DNA from: Sphagnum compactum
Lineage: Eukaryota > Bryophyta > Sphagnopsida > Sphagnales
Direction of reading: 5' to 3'
Assembly (NCBI GenBank): GCA_965153455.1
Contig: OZ234502.1
Location: 15,779,495 to 15,843,494, forward strand
DNA: 64,000 bases
Shown piece after piece: positions 34,149 through 46,908 of the stretch; position 1 is the first letter of the stretch, and every line of letters starts with the position of its first letter. Position numbers and translations under genes: made by a program. Under the pieces are notes generated by a model. The model made no database searches. It was given only the letters and a program-made list of their open reading frames with translations, and was not told the origin of the DNA.

Positions 34149-35659
34149 TAGGTAGCTAAACTAACATTCTTGACAATGTTTTCCCCAACAACCAACAAAA
34201 AAAAACAACAATTATTACTAGACTTCATAATGTTAAACACCATATCTAAAGAATATTAAACTATCTTTACTTCCATAACACAAAAAAATCAAGTTACAAA
34301 ATTATTAATTTAGAATTCCTCTTGATGAAATGCCCATTCAAACAACATCCTCTTCCTTAAATCTATCTTTCCACACACCTTTTTTGCCTCAACATAAATG
34401 ATGTTGCCAATCAATTTTCACAAAACCAAATTTGTCAAGAATATTAGTTAAACAAAACTAATGAGAACATTAATGCACACCTCACAAAACAACATACAAA
34501 ATGCCCACATTGCAACAGTAAAATTCATAGCTTGGACATCTAAACCTGCAACACATAAAGCAAAACAAAGAAACCATTTCTATTTTGGAGAACAAAGTGT
34601 TTTCTCCTTCTAACTACCTTCGTTAATCCTATTCATGGCGACTTGAACCAACAATGAGACACCACATATTATGATATTTTTATTTTACCTTTAATGATGC
34701 TCCTTTTAGGTCACAACACATTTGTGTAAGGTAAAGCCTCAAGGTGTGAGGCTAAAGCATTGCCAAATAATTTGGTCTATGACAAAGCAATAGTCACATA
34801 CAACCCCACATTTAGAGAAGTCCCCACCCCCTTTTCAGACTTTGCTTATTATAAAGTATGAAGTGAACATTATCATGAACCTAAAGATACACAAATCTCA
34901 AGGTGTAAAAGGGCGTGGGTTTTTCCCTTGCTCATTCGAAATGGGAGAGATCGTACGCTTAAGTTTTTACTTATTGACAAAAGATCCCCTATCTTATAGA
35001 AGGGATATCCCACACATAAAACACCTTATAGTACACAAGGAAATTCTTACAAGTAATTTATATATATCTATATATATATATAAGGACATTACATGTTCCT
35101 ACTATTCACCATGTTTCTTAAATTAAAAATAATTGTGTTGTAGCATGAACAATGATTTTATGGTTGATTACAATTAATTTTGACTTTAAATACTTGGTTT
35201 TGACCAATGTTCGGTGGATATCTAGAAAATCTAGATATCAAACCCAAATATCACTTTAAAAACCTGCCACATGTCAAGAAAAATAATATCTAAAATAATA
35301 TTCTAACCTTATATTTCAAAAAAATGAGATCCAATCAATTAATATTCAGAATGGATTATTTATTTATTTGAAATATGCACAAGATATCAAATTGTTGTCC
35401 AAATCTAAATATCAAAACTCACAAAAAAGTAGGAGCTAGGACATTAATTTGAGGAGAAAAAGAAAAGATGGTTTTGGAAGGCTAGGGCTTCAATTTGAAT
35501 TGAAGAGAAGAAAAATGGCAAAACGTGTTTTGAAAGCAACTGCCGCCTCCAACCCTAAATCAAGGACTTATAAAAGGGCTAGAGCTCCAAATCTAGCCCC
35601 ATTTTGTTTCTTGCATTCTTTTTTTTTTGTTTTCTTGCTTTTTTCTCTTCTCCTTCTTC

Positions 35660-35685
35660 TTTTTTTTTTTTTTTTTTTTTTTTTT
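35660..35685. repeat. T26 homopolymer
   Basis: An uninterrupted T run follows pyrimidine-rich sequence. It could be a poly-A tail of a retroposed sequence on the minus strand, but I found no adjoining element. Confidence 0.9.
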
Positions 35686-36127
35686 CAAGTTTTTTAGAAG
35701 AAATGTCGTGCTTCTTCTTCACATCACTCCTGATTTGAATATCTAAGTAGGGAGTTGGCAAGTGGGGAGGAGTTGGGAAGCAGATTTTTTGGCAACAAGG
35801 TAAATTTTTGTTTTTGTTTTTGTTTTCTCACTTTTCATATTTTCAAAAAGATAGAAAACAATTAATTAAAAAAAAGAACATAAAAAACATGAATTGAAAA
35901 CAAAATGGGAAAAAATGAAAATTAAAAGAAAAATGAAAAAAAATACAAACATGGAAAAAAATACACATAAAAACATATAAAACACAAGAAAACCATAAAT
36001 AAATAAAGAAAGTAAAAATAACCACAAAAAACCATTAATTATGAAAAAAGCGAAGGAGAACAAAAAAAAAAAGAGAAAAAACCATAAGTAATGACCCCAA
36101 AAAAGGTTTAAAAAATAAAGTAAGAAA

Positions 36128-36148
36128 ACACACACACACACACACACA
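36128..36148. repeat. CA dinucleotide microsatellite
   Basis: About ten CA units at the end of an A-rich tract. Confidence 0.95.
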
Positions 36149-38939
36149 AAACAAAACATATAGTTTATTTATTAGATAAGGATATATTAATGTTCAAAAT
36201 TTTCATCAATTTAAGGTCTAGGTATTAAAAATCACTTTGATAGAATTTTAAGGTTTGAAAACCTATCATTTATTGCTTTTGGGGTAAGAAATGAGTATGC
36301 ATTTTATTTTTAAAATTAAAAATGAAGAAAAATTTCCACATTTTGAAAATTTAAAAATAATTTCCAAATCAAATTCAATGTCAAAATGCAAGAATCAAAA
36401 TGTTTGATTCATCGTTGATTAAGATAAACATGCTTACAATTGAACATTTTTTTATTAGAAGATAAGGATTTAATGATCAACACTCGATTGATGGTGGGGT
36501 TTTTAAATAATTTGTAGTTGAGTTTTGGATGTTCTGGTAGGCTTTGAATCATCTTATTCTATTATGTAACGCAAAACTTATGGCCCTCCAAAGAAAGGGG
36601 TCTTCTGTTTGAAATATATCTTTACCATACATTTACCATTTCTAAGATGTGTACTTTTAACACATGTAAACATTTCTCAATTTTTATTTCGTATAGTTTG
36701 ACCAAATTTATCACCCTCTCACATACATGTATGGGCCAAAGGGTAAACACTCCATCTTAATACATAAACTTAATAAAAGTAACAAAGTTTTGGGGGTCTA
36801 AATCATATTTACCCTGGTTTGTTTTATACAAATGTCAAAACGTATTTAGTTGTTAGTATGGATATTTTTTACATATATCCAGGTTATGGATAGGGTATAA
36901 TTCTCTAAACTTACATCTTTTTAGGTATGTGTTTCATTAGGATGTGTTGATTTATGAGAAATAGGTTAAAATCAATAATATACCTTTTTTTACATATATG
37001 TGGGTAAAAATACACTCAAAAAACATTGTTTCAACCTATAAAAAGGTTTTTCATGAAAAGGAGGGCCCAAATTCATCACATGCTTATCCGAAGGAAAAAA
37101 AATAAATTGTCAAATTATTATAATAGGTTCCAATAGGTAGTCAAGAATATAAAAAGATCTTTTTAAAAAAATTAAATCTCATATTTGGTTTATAGTTAAA
37201 ATTTAGATGATCAACACTTTGATTATTAAAATAAACATTGAGCACAAGTGGCAATCATACATGAGATATTTCAGCCAAAATTGGCTATAAACAAAATATG
37301 AAAGTAAAAGAATTGAAGTGTAAGGGTATTCTCAAAATAAGAGGCTTAGGATGAGGCAATACCCAAGTCCAACTAGGCATTTTGGGGACGTCCCCAACCC
37401 ATGGGTTCTACTCATTGTAAGCAAAGGTTATTATGAACCTAAACATAAATAGTGGATCACAAGGTGTAGGAAGGGGAAGGTTCTTACGCTTACTCCTCAA
37501 GAGTGTGTGAAATCCCTCAAGTGGCCATATATCTCTCCTCTTTACTAGGAGCAAAATTCATCGAAATAAGGGCCCATGCAAAGTGGTAGTTCAGCACAGG
37601 TCCAATTTTGGTAATGCCCTCAAACTTGGGCTTTACATGATGTAAAGATCTGTCATTACAGTTGGGCTTTACACGATTACACTTTCTTTAACAAGAGGCA
37701 GATTTTACAATGTACAACACCAAAATCCTGCAGTGTTGCACCGTCACTTTAGTTCTGAAACTGCAATTACCTTAATCATTTCACACAATGGGTTGCCCCA
37801 TCACTTGAGAGCTGGCAAGAGCTTGAATGTTATACTTTGCACATGAGACACATTTGTGTGTGGTATGGTGTTTCAATGTCAGGTTTGTGAACTTCATCTT
37901 AGCTCATGAAGTCACACAATCTGTACCCAAGTTCTTTGTGTAGGTGGTACAGCACCACCCATCCATCACCAACCACCACAATCAACCTCAACTGTGCACT
38001 ACCAACCTGCTGCTTCGAGCCAAATAGTCCTTCATTTAATTGTTTACTTGTGCACAAACAATGAATCCGTATTGCACACTCCTCTGTATAGCACACTCAA
38101 TTAGACAAGTGAGTAGCCCAGTACATGCATAGCAAAAGATGGATACAGTGAAATGGTGTTCATCTAGACTCAAGTTTAGTATATCAATGTCTGCCCGCAA
38201 ATGCACTAGTGTTATAACAAGGAGAGAGAGAACTTGTGATGTGCACCCAAACACAAAACCCTTTGTCCAATTTGAACAGGGTCTTTTTTTTGTCACCACA
38301 GTGCAAAAATCCGTGAAAAAACCAGACACTAGTGCTGTCTTCATTCAAGAAGATGCAGAAAAAGTCCCAATTGTTCTTATGAAAATTTTGCCAAATCTGG
38401 CTACAATCCACATTTAAACATACAAATGTTTAATTATCTTTCTGTATATTTGGCTGCTTATTGAAACCAAATATTGAAATCTGGCAAATTTTCCTTTGTG
38501 GAAAGAACTTTTGGCAATTGAAAAACCCCCAAAAATATCTTCATTTTTCGATTTCTCAATTTGATCTGGCAAAATTGACACTGGATGTTGGGTGTGTGAT
38601 AAACTGTGAATTCAAGCCCAAATACAGGGGTGTGGGTGGAGATGCTCTTATTTTAGAGATGGATAGAGAGCATGGCAACTGCAGCGGCACAGAAAAAAGC
38701 CAAGTGGAGAACATAAGACACTTGAGAGCTCGTTGGAGGGTGTGTTTGTTGTTGTCCTCGCTTACAGTACCAGAAGATATCGGAAGAACCAAAAATGCAC
38801 TTGAGGAACATTAAATTACACTTACACATAACATCCTTGTGGATAGATAGGACAAATGAGAAACAACTTTGGGGGAAATAAACTGAAGAGAACTGAGGAT
38901 AAGTTAAGAGAGGAAATTGAAGACTCCTCCTCACCTTGG

Positions 38940-39230
38940 TTTTGTTTTTTCAATTTGGTGATGTTGCCACACTGGTGATCATCCATGCACAAGAGGAAAA
39001 TAGCCAAATTTGGCAACAGGTCAAAGAGGAAAGTAAACAAATTCAAAGAGTCTTGCTATACTTGTATTGGCTCTCTGCCAGAATTTATTATCTAAATATG
39101 GCGATTCCAGACTTTTTCCCCTTGAAATCTGGCAATTTTGGGACATTCTCTTCAAAGAAAATCCTTTGTCTGAGTTGCACAGGATTTTTTTGGTTGCCAA
39201 GAGGCAATAATTCAAAATTAAAATGAAAAA
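38940..39230 (+). repeat. dispersed repeat R1, diverged copy 2
   Basis: TTTGGTGATGTTGCCACACTGG, split here as TTTGGTGATG and TTGCCACAC, aligns with the start of the copies at 5475 and 46225. It is followed by CCAAATTTGGCAAC, TTGCTATACTTGTATTGGCT and TTGGTTGCCAAGAGGCAA. The order of blocks is conserved while the bases are strongly diverged and GC-richer. Confidence 0.5.
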
Positions 39231-39339
39231 AAATAGGCTGCTTTGAATCCGCACTGCGTCCTCAGTCCAAGTACCTACCTTATAGCTTTAGGTACCTACT
39301 CCATGAACCAGGGCTAGACTATATACCCGTGTTGGGTGG

Positions 39340-39690
39340 TTCTTGACTTTTATAAAGAACCTCCGGTTCTGGTTCTTTAAAAATATTTAGAATCCGTTCC
39401 AGTTCTGGTTTCAGCTCTGGTGTCGGTTCTTGAAATCTGACCCAGTTCTCATTTCAGTTCCGGGTAACCTGGTCTAAAATCAGCTATTAACTCGATTAAC
39501 CCAAATTCTAAACTCTTTTCTCCCCCAAAGAAATTATCTTGAAAAATTTGCTGTTCCGGTTTTAGAACCAGGTCCAGGTTCAATTCTGGTTCCAGAACCG
39601 GATCCATTTAAAACCCAGTTTCAATTCCAGTTCCCAGAAATCAGACCCGGCTCTGGTTCGGTTTTGGAACTGGCGGTTCTAACCGGACAA
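39340..39690. repeat. GGTTC/GAACC-rich cryptic repeat upstream of the expansin gene
   Basis: GGTTC or its complement GAACC occurs about eleven times, mixed with AGTTCC and CCGG, in both orientations and without a fixed period. Such clusters can be subterminal repeats of a DNA transposon. I found no matching ends, so the class is open. Confidence 0.5.
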
Positions 39691-39699
39691 ACCGGGTAA

Positions 39700-40290
39700 C
39701 CGCCCATGATATGCGGGAAAGTGATGTGATCGTGGATGAGAGACATCCATGGGAGACATCTTGGGCGGACCCCCGGTTGAAGTGTTTCTTTGAAGTTCCC
39801 ATTTCCGTCGTCGAAAATCCTTCCCGCCACTCTACGTCGTCGTCGTCGTCTCTTCCTCTCTCTCACTCTCCCTTTCTAGCTCGCACTCTTTCGCGCGTTC
39901 GATTCTTGCGTTCTCACCGCTCTTTCTGTCCTTCGGTTCCCCCCTAAGCCTCCGCCTTGTCAAATCTTGCCTTCAGTTTTTCTTCATGCTTATGACTGCA
40001 GGCAGCAGTTTATCGTCTTTGGCGTCCCTGCAGTGAGCTTTTACCTTTCCCGATTGTTCTACTCACGTACTTTGCAACCATTTCCAACAAGTCAGTAATC
40101 GTCAGTTCACATCGCTGTGTACCGGAGCATCTCTTCGGTACATTTATCCTTTTCGTGCCTTGCTTGTGGACTTTGATCGCCCGGCTTTGATCGGGCTTTG
40201 ATCGCTTTTTCCTGCGTTATTTTTCCCCAAGAGTTGAAGGCTTTGGCAGCAGTTCTCTCTCGTCGTTCGTGCTGTCTGCGAATTGCTGCA
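39700..40290 (+). promoter_or_regulatory. promoter and 5' leader of the expansin gene
   Basis: CpG content rises sharply from about 39700. A CT-rich tract with CGTCGTCGTCGTCTC and TCTCTCTCACTC (39835-39900) resembles pyrimidine-rich plant leaders around transcription starts. No clear TATA box is seen. If transcription starts in that tract, the leader has an upstream frame of 16 codons (ATG at 39986, stop 40034-40036) that could lower translation of the main frame. The start site itself is inference. Confidence 0.45.
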
Positions 40291-41671
40291 ATGGCCAGTC
40301 CCTCTCTTCTTTTCCTGTTCTCAGTTTTGCTGAAATGCGTGCACGGAGCTGCGGCCTGGCCTGACAATGGCGGATGGAGCCGCGCACATGCAACGTTCTA
40401 TGGAGGCAGCGATGCCTTAGGCACCATGGGTAAACCAACGCTCCCTTCTCTTACTTTCATACTAGGTCTTGCGTTAAACATGATGCCATGCTCCTGCCTC
40501 ACGTGAATTGCCTTTTTTTTCCTTCGAAGATTGCTTCTTCTCGATTGAGCTCTCGTGAATTTTTTTCTCTTCAAGAAACGATTCGAAGCTCGATGTCTGA
40601 CCCGTGGATAGTCATTGCATGGACGTCGGGATATTAAGGCAAAGCGCATTTGCATGTGCTCGAAAAAGACTTGTGACATTGTTTCCGCCACTTGTCCAGT
40701 GTAAGGCAGTCGTTATTTTAAGGTTTTCCTTCCATTTTCATGTGTGAAGTTTATATCATTGTCTGCCACAATGTCTGACTCCTGACTGCTTGCTCTGCAC
40801 TGTGCAGGTGGTTCCTGTGGCTATGGCAATGTCTTCAATTTTGGATACGGGGTGAAGACGGTGGCATTGAGCTCCGCACTGTACAATGGCGGGCTCTCCT
40901 GCGGAGCTTGCTTCGAAGTAAAGTGTTATGGCATCAGGACTTGCGTTTCCGGAAATCCTTCTGCCATTGTGACTGCAACCAACTTCTGTCCGCCGAACCC
41001 AAGCCAGGCCAATGACAATGGAGGCTGGTGCAACCTTCCACTGCAGCACTTTGATATGGCGCAGCCTGCTTTCCAGCAGATAGCCCAATACAGTGCAGGC
41101 ATTGTGCCTGTAATGTACAGAAGGTAGAGGAGACTAAATAGAAACTCTGAGTATCCCAACTTGATGCTGTCTGTTTTGTCTTTGTACTCATGCAAGCATT
41201 AAGCTATTGAAAGGGTTCCTGGCAACCTTGCAAGCAAGTGGTAGTGTTCTCATCTTACATGCTTGATGCATTATGCAGATGGTTGTCATGCTTCTAGATA
41301 TTTCTGCAAACAGATCTGTGAGTCTCAATGTCTAACGCTCATTTCTTTTCTGATTCTGTTATGGCAGGGCTCCTTGCCAAAGGAGTGGAGGGATCCATTT
41401 CACCATTAATGGCCACTCCTACTTCAACCTTGTCCTGATCACCAATGTTGGTGGTGAGGGCAATGTGCAGTCTGTTTCAATCAAAGGCTCCAAAACTGGA
41501 TGGCAGCCCATGCTTCGTAACTGGGGGCAAAACTGGCAGAGCAACACTAACATGGGTGACCAGAGTTTGTCATTCATGGTTACTACTGCTGATGGCCGAA
41601 CCACCACATCAATGGATGTTGCCCCTCCCAACTGGAATTTTGGTCAGACTTTTGAAGGAGTACAATTCTGA
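40291..41671 (+). CDS. EXPA: alpha-expansin, three exons
   Basis: Exons 40291-40429, 40808-41123 and 41368-41671 join in frame to 252 residues, and all four splice sites are GT/AG. The intron after TMG and the second after MYRR fit the usual alpha-expansin intron places. A signal peptide spans residues 1 to about 20. The double-psi beta-barrel domain (about 45-150) has Cys 50, 78, 81, 86, 92, 107 and 121, GGSCGYGN, and the HFD motif at 127-129 next to the alpha-type GGWCNLP segment. A CBM63-like C-terminal domain has [10 protein letters not shown] and ends [11 protein letters not shown]. Expansins act in the cell wall and loosen cellulose-xyloglucan contacts without hydrolysis. No damage is seen. 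An ATG at 40291 is the only start giving a signal peptide directly. Confidence 0.95.
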
Positions 41672-44020
41672 GGACTGTCAATGTCTCTAAGTTTTGCAGT
41701 TTTGATCCTTTTGATATGTAAAGTACCTAAATTGAACTCACTGTACATTATCAGAACACAGGATTGAGGTTTATATGTTTTGATGGGGGTGTCTAGTGTC
41801 AACTGTTCAGTATGCAAGGTTACTAAAGCCATGCAACTCCAAGGTGGGAACTAGAAGCTCTGTGATGTGTGACGGTTCCTGTCCCTCATTTCCACCTGCA
41901 GTTTGCAGGATGTCATGCCCAATGCTGGCTGAAAAGGGTTGGAATCATGCTCACCAGTGGCTGTGGTAGCTGAGAATGGGCCATTATCTAGTGAAGGGAA
42001 CATGAAGGTATAGTTTAAGTGATTTTGGAGGGAGATCTCAAAGGCTTTCAAGTGTGATGGAGAGGTGATTGAAGCAAAGAGCTCTGGGATCACCCCCATT
42101 GTCAACATGGAGAAAGCACTGTCTCTTGTTAGGTAAGAGGAATGCACTCTAAAAGGACTATAGGATAACCCGCCATCATCATCCACATGGAGAGAAACTA
42201 CTGCCTCTTAGTATGTAAGAGGATGCACTCTACCAGGATTTCAAAGCTGGGATTATTTTTTTACCTTCCTAACTGAAAAAAATCATAGCATATGTAACTG
42301 TGTTGAGGCTGATGCTGCTATGTGAGAACTGCAATGTGACTTTGTAATTGTGTAACAGCTGTGGAATAGATCTTATAGCCAACTGGAGAGGATAATATAG
42401 TAGTGATTTTGAGAGTTCTTTAACTCTTTGATGCATGAATATGTGGAATGCTTGAGATGCAATTGACAGATGTACATACACCAAGAAGTACACTCAACAA
42501 ATCGCTCATCTTGTTGCAAATTACTCTGCCCCCCTTATAGCAAGTTCAAACCAGCAGCAATTAAAATAGTAGACATGTTCCAAGAACTGCCCATCAAAAA
42601 ATGAGCTTGCAGTCCACAATAACAAGACTCTGCGAACATTCCTTAAAAAATGTAGGACCAAATGAAAACCACATTGCTCTGAAGTTCACCTCATGCAAGC
42701 CAGCAGAGCCAACAACTATTTACACATTCATGTGGGTAAGCTATACAAGAGGGCACATCCAAGAATAGGAAATTCATTCAGTTGTATGTGATCAGTGGGC
42801 TGTAAAGCAGTAATCACCTTCTGACACTCAGATTTTGCAAAAGAGGAACACAACATGGGTGGGGATGGTCTACATTGCAAACACTGCCCAACAAGAAATT
42901 GGTAAGTTTCAAATTAGCCCATTTTGTCCACATCTCATCCAAGAATGCTGCCAAGGACTAGTCATGGGAAATGAATGTACTATCTGCTTTTGTGTTGTGC
43001 TTTTACAATTTACGCAACGACAGGGTTTAGCTTAAGCTTCTTATGCTAATGGTTTCATGTTGCTTGTTCTAAGAGCATCTGAAAGCACAGCAGGAAAACG
43101 ACTTGCACGACATATTTTGGATGGCATACAATAGTCAAATGTTGTGAAACTCACTTTGGGCTTGCAAGAGGGCACTATAGGAAATCATTTGTTTTTTAGA
43201 AATTGTTTGTTTGAAATGTTTAAAATTTAAGGAAATTACAAGGGAGAGAAAATTACAAAATTGGTGGAAACCCAATATCTGATATATCCTGAGTATTCAA
43301 GAATAGGTATCCAAGAATTGACAATATTTTTCTACCTAATAACTTGGTGGAACATTATCTCTCCCCATTTTTACAAAAAGAAGGAAAAAACAAAATGTTG
43401 TAAAAGGTCTAATTATGTTAAAGGTTCAAAGTCTACAAAACTTAGCACAAAAACATTACCTATATTCATTGCCAAATTTTCATAAATCAAAATTGTTTAC
43501 TGCCAAAGTGAAGTTTAAAAAATAAAATAATTATTCAGCTCCTGAGTGCCCAACCTGAAAAAGTACTATGGTGGTATTGTCACACTTTTATTCTGTTCAC
43601 TTTTCCATGTTTTTGGGTGGGGATGAAGAATAATGAATCACTGTATATTGGATGTGGTTGGGGCTTATTTTGGGCTCCTATCAATGCCCTAATATGCCCA
43701 AATAGGGGTTGTTGGTGGAGAAGATCTTAGCATCTTGCATTCATCTCTACCAATTTGATGAAAGTATGAAATGGGGTTGCGGTACAAATATAAATACAGG
43801 TACTAGTGGCGAGGGACATTATTACTCCGTGCCCCACACTACCTACAATTCTTAACTTGAATAACTGTAACTGTACAGTACTTGCAGATAAGAGTCGCGT
43901 TGCCACACTCTGTACGTGGGTGATAATAATGACTATTGGTTTTTGCGGTTATTTACATTTATGGAACGTACCAAACAAGGCTAATATAATATCTATTTAT
44001 TATGCAAGACAAAAGAATTG
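41672..44020. other. expansin downstream region and intergenic DNA
   Basis: The proximal part probably contains the expansin 3' untranslated region. An ~80-bp direct duplication lies at 42106-42240 (listed separately). No other gene is supported. Around 43.2-43.5 kb the sequence returns to AT-rich. Confidence 0.5.
42106..42240. repeat. 80-bp direct duplication
   Basis: CATGGAGAAAGCACTGTCTC at 42106 and CATGGAGAGAAACTACTGCC at 42186 start two related units that both continue with CTTAGT/TTAGGTAAGAGG and ATGCACTCTA. The second unit is incomplete. Confidence 0.65.
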
Positions 44021-44024
44021 TAGA

Positions 44025-44760
44025 ATAGACACTCATCCTTAATACCAATTTAAAAGAAAATTAGGTTAAGATATGAATCCAATCCTCAACTTGAGGATAC
44101 AATTAGCTCCTTTGGTTTGGATGGCGTTCTTGTCTTGTGGACTCCAATATAAATTTGATGAAACCCTGCCCAACCTTAAAGATAGAAAAATTGGTACAAT
44201 AGACTCCCTTTCTGATACATAACAACCTCTCTTTTTATTTCTCTTTGTATTTTGAGAGATCTCCCTCAGCAGAAGATCCCTAGGGAGTAATGCAGTGGGG
44301 GAGATCCCCCTATATTTCTACGTTCCCATGTTCCCATGGACAGAATTTTTGAGGGGATGGATCAGGAAAATTCAAAAACACAAGGAGGAAAGGGACAAAG
44401 CAGGAAAATTCAAAAAAACAAGAAAGAAAGAATGGAGGAAAGAAAAAGAACAGATTTTTATGTACTTGGAGGTTCCCATACTTGTGTGTTCTCCATTGGT
44501 CGGGGATGGCCTCGGGCTACCGCCCTCATGCAACCTCCCTCAGGAGAACCCACTCATATGGGGACCTCCCCTACAACCTAATTAAAAGAAATTAGGTTAA
44601 GATATGGATTTTTATGCTCAATTTGAGGATGATTCATAGATTGTTTTATTTGTATGGTCTTTTTGGTCTTGTGGCCGCAAACATAGGATTTGGTACAGTA
44701 AACACTCATCTCTAATATCTGACTAAAAGACATCAAGTTAAGATTTGGGTCCATTTGTCA
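44025..44760. repeat. three related tandem segments split by a possible insertion
   Basis: Segments containing TTAAAAGAAATTAGGTTAAGATATG (shown here as GAAATTAGGTTAAGATATG), CTTGAGGAT and TTGTCTTGTGG begin near 44025, 44580 and 44697. The first two are separated by 344 bp (44229-44572) of different composition, bounded by ACAACCT at 44222-44228 and 44573-44579. This could be an insertion with a 7-bp target duplication, though no inverted ends are visible. A Lys-rich frame in the insert has no known domain. Confidence 0.5.
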
Positions 44761-46224
44761 GCTTGAAGATGATTAGATTTTTCCGTCCATCTAGAGAAGG
44801 AGATGCCATGTCAGCTGTCATTTAGACTTCAAAATATTTTTTCATATTCAGTCACAAAAATGCAACTTCAAGACAAGGGATAAAAGCATGTAATTAGGGC
44901 ATCTAAAGAACAAGTAACTTTTGACCGATACCATGGATTTCAATAGTTTGCATTTTCAGAAGAATGCAAAGGATTTCCAAATATTTTTCATTCCTCGATG
45001 GTTAGGCGGCTTGCAAACTTGTAGTGCCAGTAGGAGTGTAGGTATGTTGAATATGGAATGTGGGCTACACAAGTGTTCCCAAATTTGTTGTTCCAAGCAT
45101 GTTTCCAAAGTTCCCAATTTTGTTCACAAAATGGGTTGGGCATCTTTCTTTAAAGTCTTCATGGTGTTTAGAGTACTCAATTAGAAATTGGTGGCAATTT
45201 GTTCATTGGTCATTTTTTGGTGATTATGTTTCATCTGCACTTGTTATCTTTGAGAACGTCAAATGCAATTCAAGTTATTTAAAAAATTTACCTGGAAACC
45301 ATGATTGCCTTGCCTATCATATCTATTATAAGAGATGAAATAAAACGAATCATGTAGAAGATGAAAATGAAGTAATTTGAATGAAAGTTTGTGAAGGAAA
45401 GACAGGATGAGAATGAGCTGATTTTGAAACATATTCTAAGACCCCCCCCTCCCCCCTTTGATATATATGTATTTCAATTCACATAGATATATTAGAATGG
45501 TTCAAAATGTAATAAAATTGGTTAACAAGCACAATTGATTTTACCATTTTCCCCAATCTATTTGTTGCTTCATTAATTGATGGGTGAGACATACATGATT
45601 GTGTGGAGAAAAATCTTGTTGGCAGAAAAGTCAGAAGTTGGCAAGAGGAATTACATAGATCATGTCAATTCACTATTATAGATGGTGTCATATACGACCA
45701 AAAAACAAAATGAATACTTGCATAGAAGTTGACATGGTAGCTCACAATATTGAAATGGTGCTAAATCAATCACCCCCATCCCCACGACTATTACTACCTT
45801 CACACTTTGAATTTCAAAATCTCACATCATGGTGTAATTCATTCAAAATTAGTTATTGTGATTTTCTTAATGTGACATGACATAAGTTTCAAGATTGTAA
45901 TTCCATATAAGTTTCATATAATTGAAATAATTTAAAGTAATTATTTTAATCATAATGATCCTTATTTAATATATATATATATTCAAATTATGTAAAAAAT
46001 ATGCACATATCAAATGCTTCAAATTATAATGTTTAATATATTTTTTTCAAATAGTTGGTATCACATTTTTATAAATTAGTTAAATTTCTCATTACATAAT
46101 GTTCAAGTTGAAATTTCCTAAAACATGTATAATGATCCAAACATAAATGTATTTATGTGTGTTTAGATTTTTCACTGATAAAATTACTTAATTAAGATTT
46201 ATTCACACAACATTATTCCAATTA
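44761..46224. other. AT-rich intergenic DNA
   Basis: No gene is recognised. A short C-rich run lies at about 45442-45459. Confidence 0.5.
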
Positions 46225-46445
46225 CAATTTCATTTTCATATTTTGTGATGTAGCCAAATTGACAATCATCCACAAGATCTAGTTAAACAAATTTGGCCAC
46301 AAACTAGATACCAAATTAATAGAAAAGTTTAAAAATCCTTTTATATTTTGGCTACCTGCTAAACCTATTATAAAAATCTAGGACATTTTTGTCCAAAGGT
46401 GACAAGTTAAAGCCTTTAGTTTTTTTTACCAAAAATCCTTATATG
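46225..46445 (+). repeat. dispersed repeat R1, copy 3
   Basis: TTTTGTGATGTAGCCA, then CATCCACAAGATCTAG, TTTTGGCTACCTGC and CCTATTATAAAAATCTA align in order with 5475-5715. This and copy 1 are the closest pair of the family in the window. Confidence 0.65.
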
Positions 46446-46908
46446 TGTTGAAATCATAAGCTTTCAATTATGCAACCTAGTGGATTGAGACCACCTAAGG
46501 AAAAAATCAAATCTGAAAAAGTTCATTAAAATAGACCAATTGGTGGTTTTTTTATTTTTTTAATTTCCTATCTAAATCAATGACTCTTGAATTTGCCAAC
46601 ACACAATGTAATGAAAAACCTATGTATTTCCTAAAAACCATCACTCAAAAAAGACAGGTTGTTTTACAAAATAGCCACTTTGTGTAGTGGGTTAATTAAA
46701 AGGGACAATTATCATAGCTAACCCTGTTCAATAGGATGGAATATCATTGTTGGCCCTTGATCATTTAAAACATTGTTTGCAACATTGTTATCTCCCTAAA
46801 CAATAGAAGCAATGATAAATTAATGACCATTTCGCACATTGCCATCATTAATAACCCTTTTAAGTGTGTCCCCAAATCTTATATGAGTCTTTCCAAACCC
46901 ACTACCCA

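Larger units (their letters stand above)
34149..38939. other. AT-rich and low-complexity intergenic DNA
   Basis: I see no gene. Contents are a T26 run (35660-35685), a long A-rich stretch (35850-36120), a CA microsatellite (36128-36148), and a pair of related segments (about 34818-34960 and 37388-37500) sharing TCCCCACCC/TCCCCAACCC, TTATNATGAACCTAAA and CAAGGTGTA in order. Fragments resembling dispersed repeat R1 occur around 38260-38590. From 37.5 kb the GC content rises. Confidence 0.5.

Noticed and set aside
35449-36159. Phe- and Lys-rich frames around 35.5-36.2 kb
   Set aside because: They translate T-rich and A-rich low-complexity DNA.
40198-40290. An N-terminal extension of the expansin starting upstream of 40291
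   Set aside because: The upstream in-frame start would be TTG, not ATG, and an extension would place residues before the signal peptide.
42480-42540. A second expansin-like fragment with QQIA..YSA
   Set aside because: Only a few residues match and the flanking translation has no expansin motif.
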